Positions 62,734 to 64,000 of a DNA stretch of 64,000 nt are shown here, piece by piece (position 1 is the first letter of the stretch; each line of letters begins with the position of its first letter). Source of the DNA: Palaemon carinicauda (lineage: Eukaryota > Arthropoda > Malacostraca > Decapoda > Palaemonidae); NCBI RefSeq assembly GCF_036898095.1, contig NC_090725.1:210202570-210266569 (forward strand). Reading direction: 5' to 3'. Position numbers and translations under genes: made by a program. The notes under the pieces are model-generated. The model saw only the letters and a program-made list of their open reading frames with translations. It was not told the origin of the DNA and ran no database searches.

Positions 62734-64000
62734 ATGGCAGAACGCCCAGTTAGTTTACTGAAAAAGAAAAGTCAGAGGAAATCTCTGCAGAGTGTGCCAA
62801 AAGGACTTACATTATACATTTTTCTGAACAGAAAACTGACAAAATTGTTCGAAAACTGAATGATGTGAGCTTTGAAAAGATCAAGGAATCAGTGCAGCTC
62901 CACAAAGCTAGTGCTGATGCTAATGTGAGGATGCATGAAATACATGAAGTTCCAGAGACGCTGAATGCAAATACCCATGGAATACACAGGAAGTGTTATC
63001 AAAAGTTTATAAATGTTGGTCATATCAAAAGTAAGAAACAACAACATCCAGTTGAAGATGACGAAGGGCCTTCAACTTCAAATCGAAAGCAAGTATCATC
63101 TTCATCAATTTTATTTCCTTCAGAGAGGTGTCAGAGAGTTTCCAACAAAGTGTGTTACAGTAACTGCAGTTGAGTCAATACTACAGGCTGCAAAGCATAA
63201 AAATTACTACACATTACTTGGAAAGATTGAAGGCTGTGACTTGCAAGCACGAGAGGCACATTATCATAATTCTTGTCGTAGAGATTACACTCGTAAGCAG
63301 GAGTGAAATGTTAATAAAGAGCCGGATCAGAGTGCTGTTGAACATTTAGTTGCCCATAGTGAAGCATTCTCCTACATCTGTGATTATGTTGAAGAACATA
63401 TAATCAAGGGGTGCAACTTAGAACGTGTGACAATGTTGAAAGAGAAATGTTTGCTATATTTACAAGAACATCATCCATCAACTTACAATCCAAACTACAA
63501 AATCTATAAACTCAAGGATAAGTTGGAGAAACATTTTAGTCACAGGGTTAAATTCTGGGTACCCAAATACTGAAGTGAACTTATATATTCTGATCTCTTA
63601 CCAGTTGGACAAGCAGTAGAGGCAGCATTTGAGATGGCCGCCTCTGAGGAAAGGTTTCTCCAGGAAGCAGCTATGATGCTCAGGCGACAACTGATGGATG
63701 CCAAAAGGAAAGCAGACATACTGCCATGGCCACGTACAGCAGCGCAGTTGATGTCCATAGAGAACAAACCACCACTAATCCTGATTAACTTTTTGTCGTA
63801 GCTTCTATGTGGGAAACCATTTAAAGATATTTCGTCAAAGTTGGAGAGGATTCATGTGCTCAAGATGTATGTTATGCTATGAGCCGAGGAGAATGGAAAA
63901 TGCCTAAACATGTTCTTGGAATATCTTTGAGACATATGACAGGAAGTACTGAGCTCATTACACTGCTGAATCATTTCGGTCACTGTTGGTCATATTCCCA
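62734..64000 (+). pseudogene. Unnamed invertebrate TE-like gene family, N-terminal to middle part
   Basis: This belongs to the same family as the remnant at 21580-22130. From ATG 62734 the blocks in order, over several frames, are: SFEKIKESVQLHKASADANV (62865 frame), then GIHRKCYQKFIN, then AREAHYHNSCRRDYTRKQE ending at 63306 (Cys/His-rich, possibly zinc binding), then SEAFSYICDYVEEHIIKGCN, then KEKCLLYLQEHHPSTYNPNY and KFWVPKY, then AVEAAFEMAASEERFLQEAA, LPWPRTAAQLMS and, close to the window end, MPKHVLGISLRHMTG and ELITLLNHFGHCWSYS. In-frame stops (for example after KFWVPKY and after LINFLS) and frame changes show decay. The family is repeated in many invertebrate genomes; I do not know its biochemical activity. 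The gene runs off the window. Confidence 0.6.

Overview
This is AT-rich animal nuclear DNA with almost no intact genes and a very dense load of transposons. Several signs point to a decapod crustacean, probably a caridean or palaemonid-type prawn: multiple DIRS-like tyrosine-recombinase retrotransposons, RTE-type non-LTR fragments, Tigger/pogo DNA transposons, very long (TA)n arrays, and two copies of a (TTA)n-anchored dispersed repeat that I associate from memory with prawn genomes. The species cannot be fixed from sequence alone.

Layout. 1-1680: Ty3/Gypsy pol remnant (-). 1680-8549: DIRS element D1 (+), lacking its 5' end. 8840-9585: RTE endonuclease remnant (-). 9860-11841: Tigger transposase pseudogene (+). 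11860-13285: first copy of a duplicated host segment carrying a C-terminal exon that resembles an FAD-dependent oxidoreductase. 13290-17230: no gene seen. 17230-18181: internally deleted Tigger. 18700-19160: a second block shared by the two duplicates. 21580-22130: remnant of an unnamed invertebrate TE-like gene family. 23354-23852: Tigger-derived MITE. 24040-25430: second copy of the duplicated exon, cut by DIRS-A (-, 25430-32072), which is itself cut by DIRS-B (+, 26016-30518). 32820-33900: RTE reverse transcriptase (-) inside the same duplicate. 36738-38340: a foldback element with arms of about 700 bp. 38380-41590: DIRS-C (-), next to a Gypsy integrase and an LTR (41590-42570). 43945-44863: two phase-compatible exons of an unidentified host gene (-). 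46208-51313: two dispersed prawn-type repeats, a non-LTR tail, TA arrays, a SINE palindrome and a Gypsy-like gag remnant. 52264-60905: the structurally most complete element, DIRS D2 (-). 61117-64000: a possible transposase first exon, a short tandem repeat, and a larger remnant of the gene family seen at 21.6 kb.

How the parts relate. D2 shows a full DIRS plan: split inverted terminal repeats of about 340-370 bp, an internal complementary region (ICR) that joins the two outer edges as they would meet in a circle, then gag, reverse transcriptase, RNase H and tyrosine recombinase. D1 and DIRS-A carry the same edge sequences and so belong to one lineage; DIRS-B has unrelated edges but the same architecture; DIRS-C is a third lineage. 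The nesting gives an order of events: host segment duplicated, then DIRS-A inserted in copy 2, then DIRS-B inserted in DIRS-A. All element coding regions have stops, frameshifts or deletions, so nothing here looks autonomous today. The host sequence of most interest is the twice-present terminal exon and the two-exon gene end near 44 kb.
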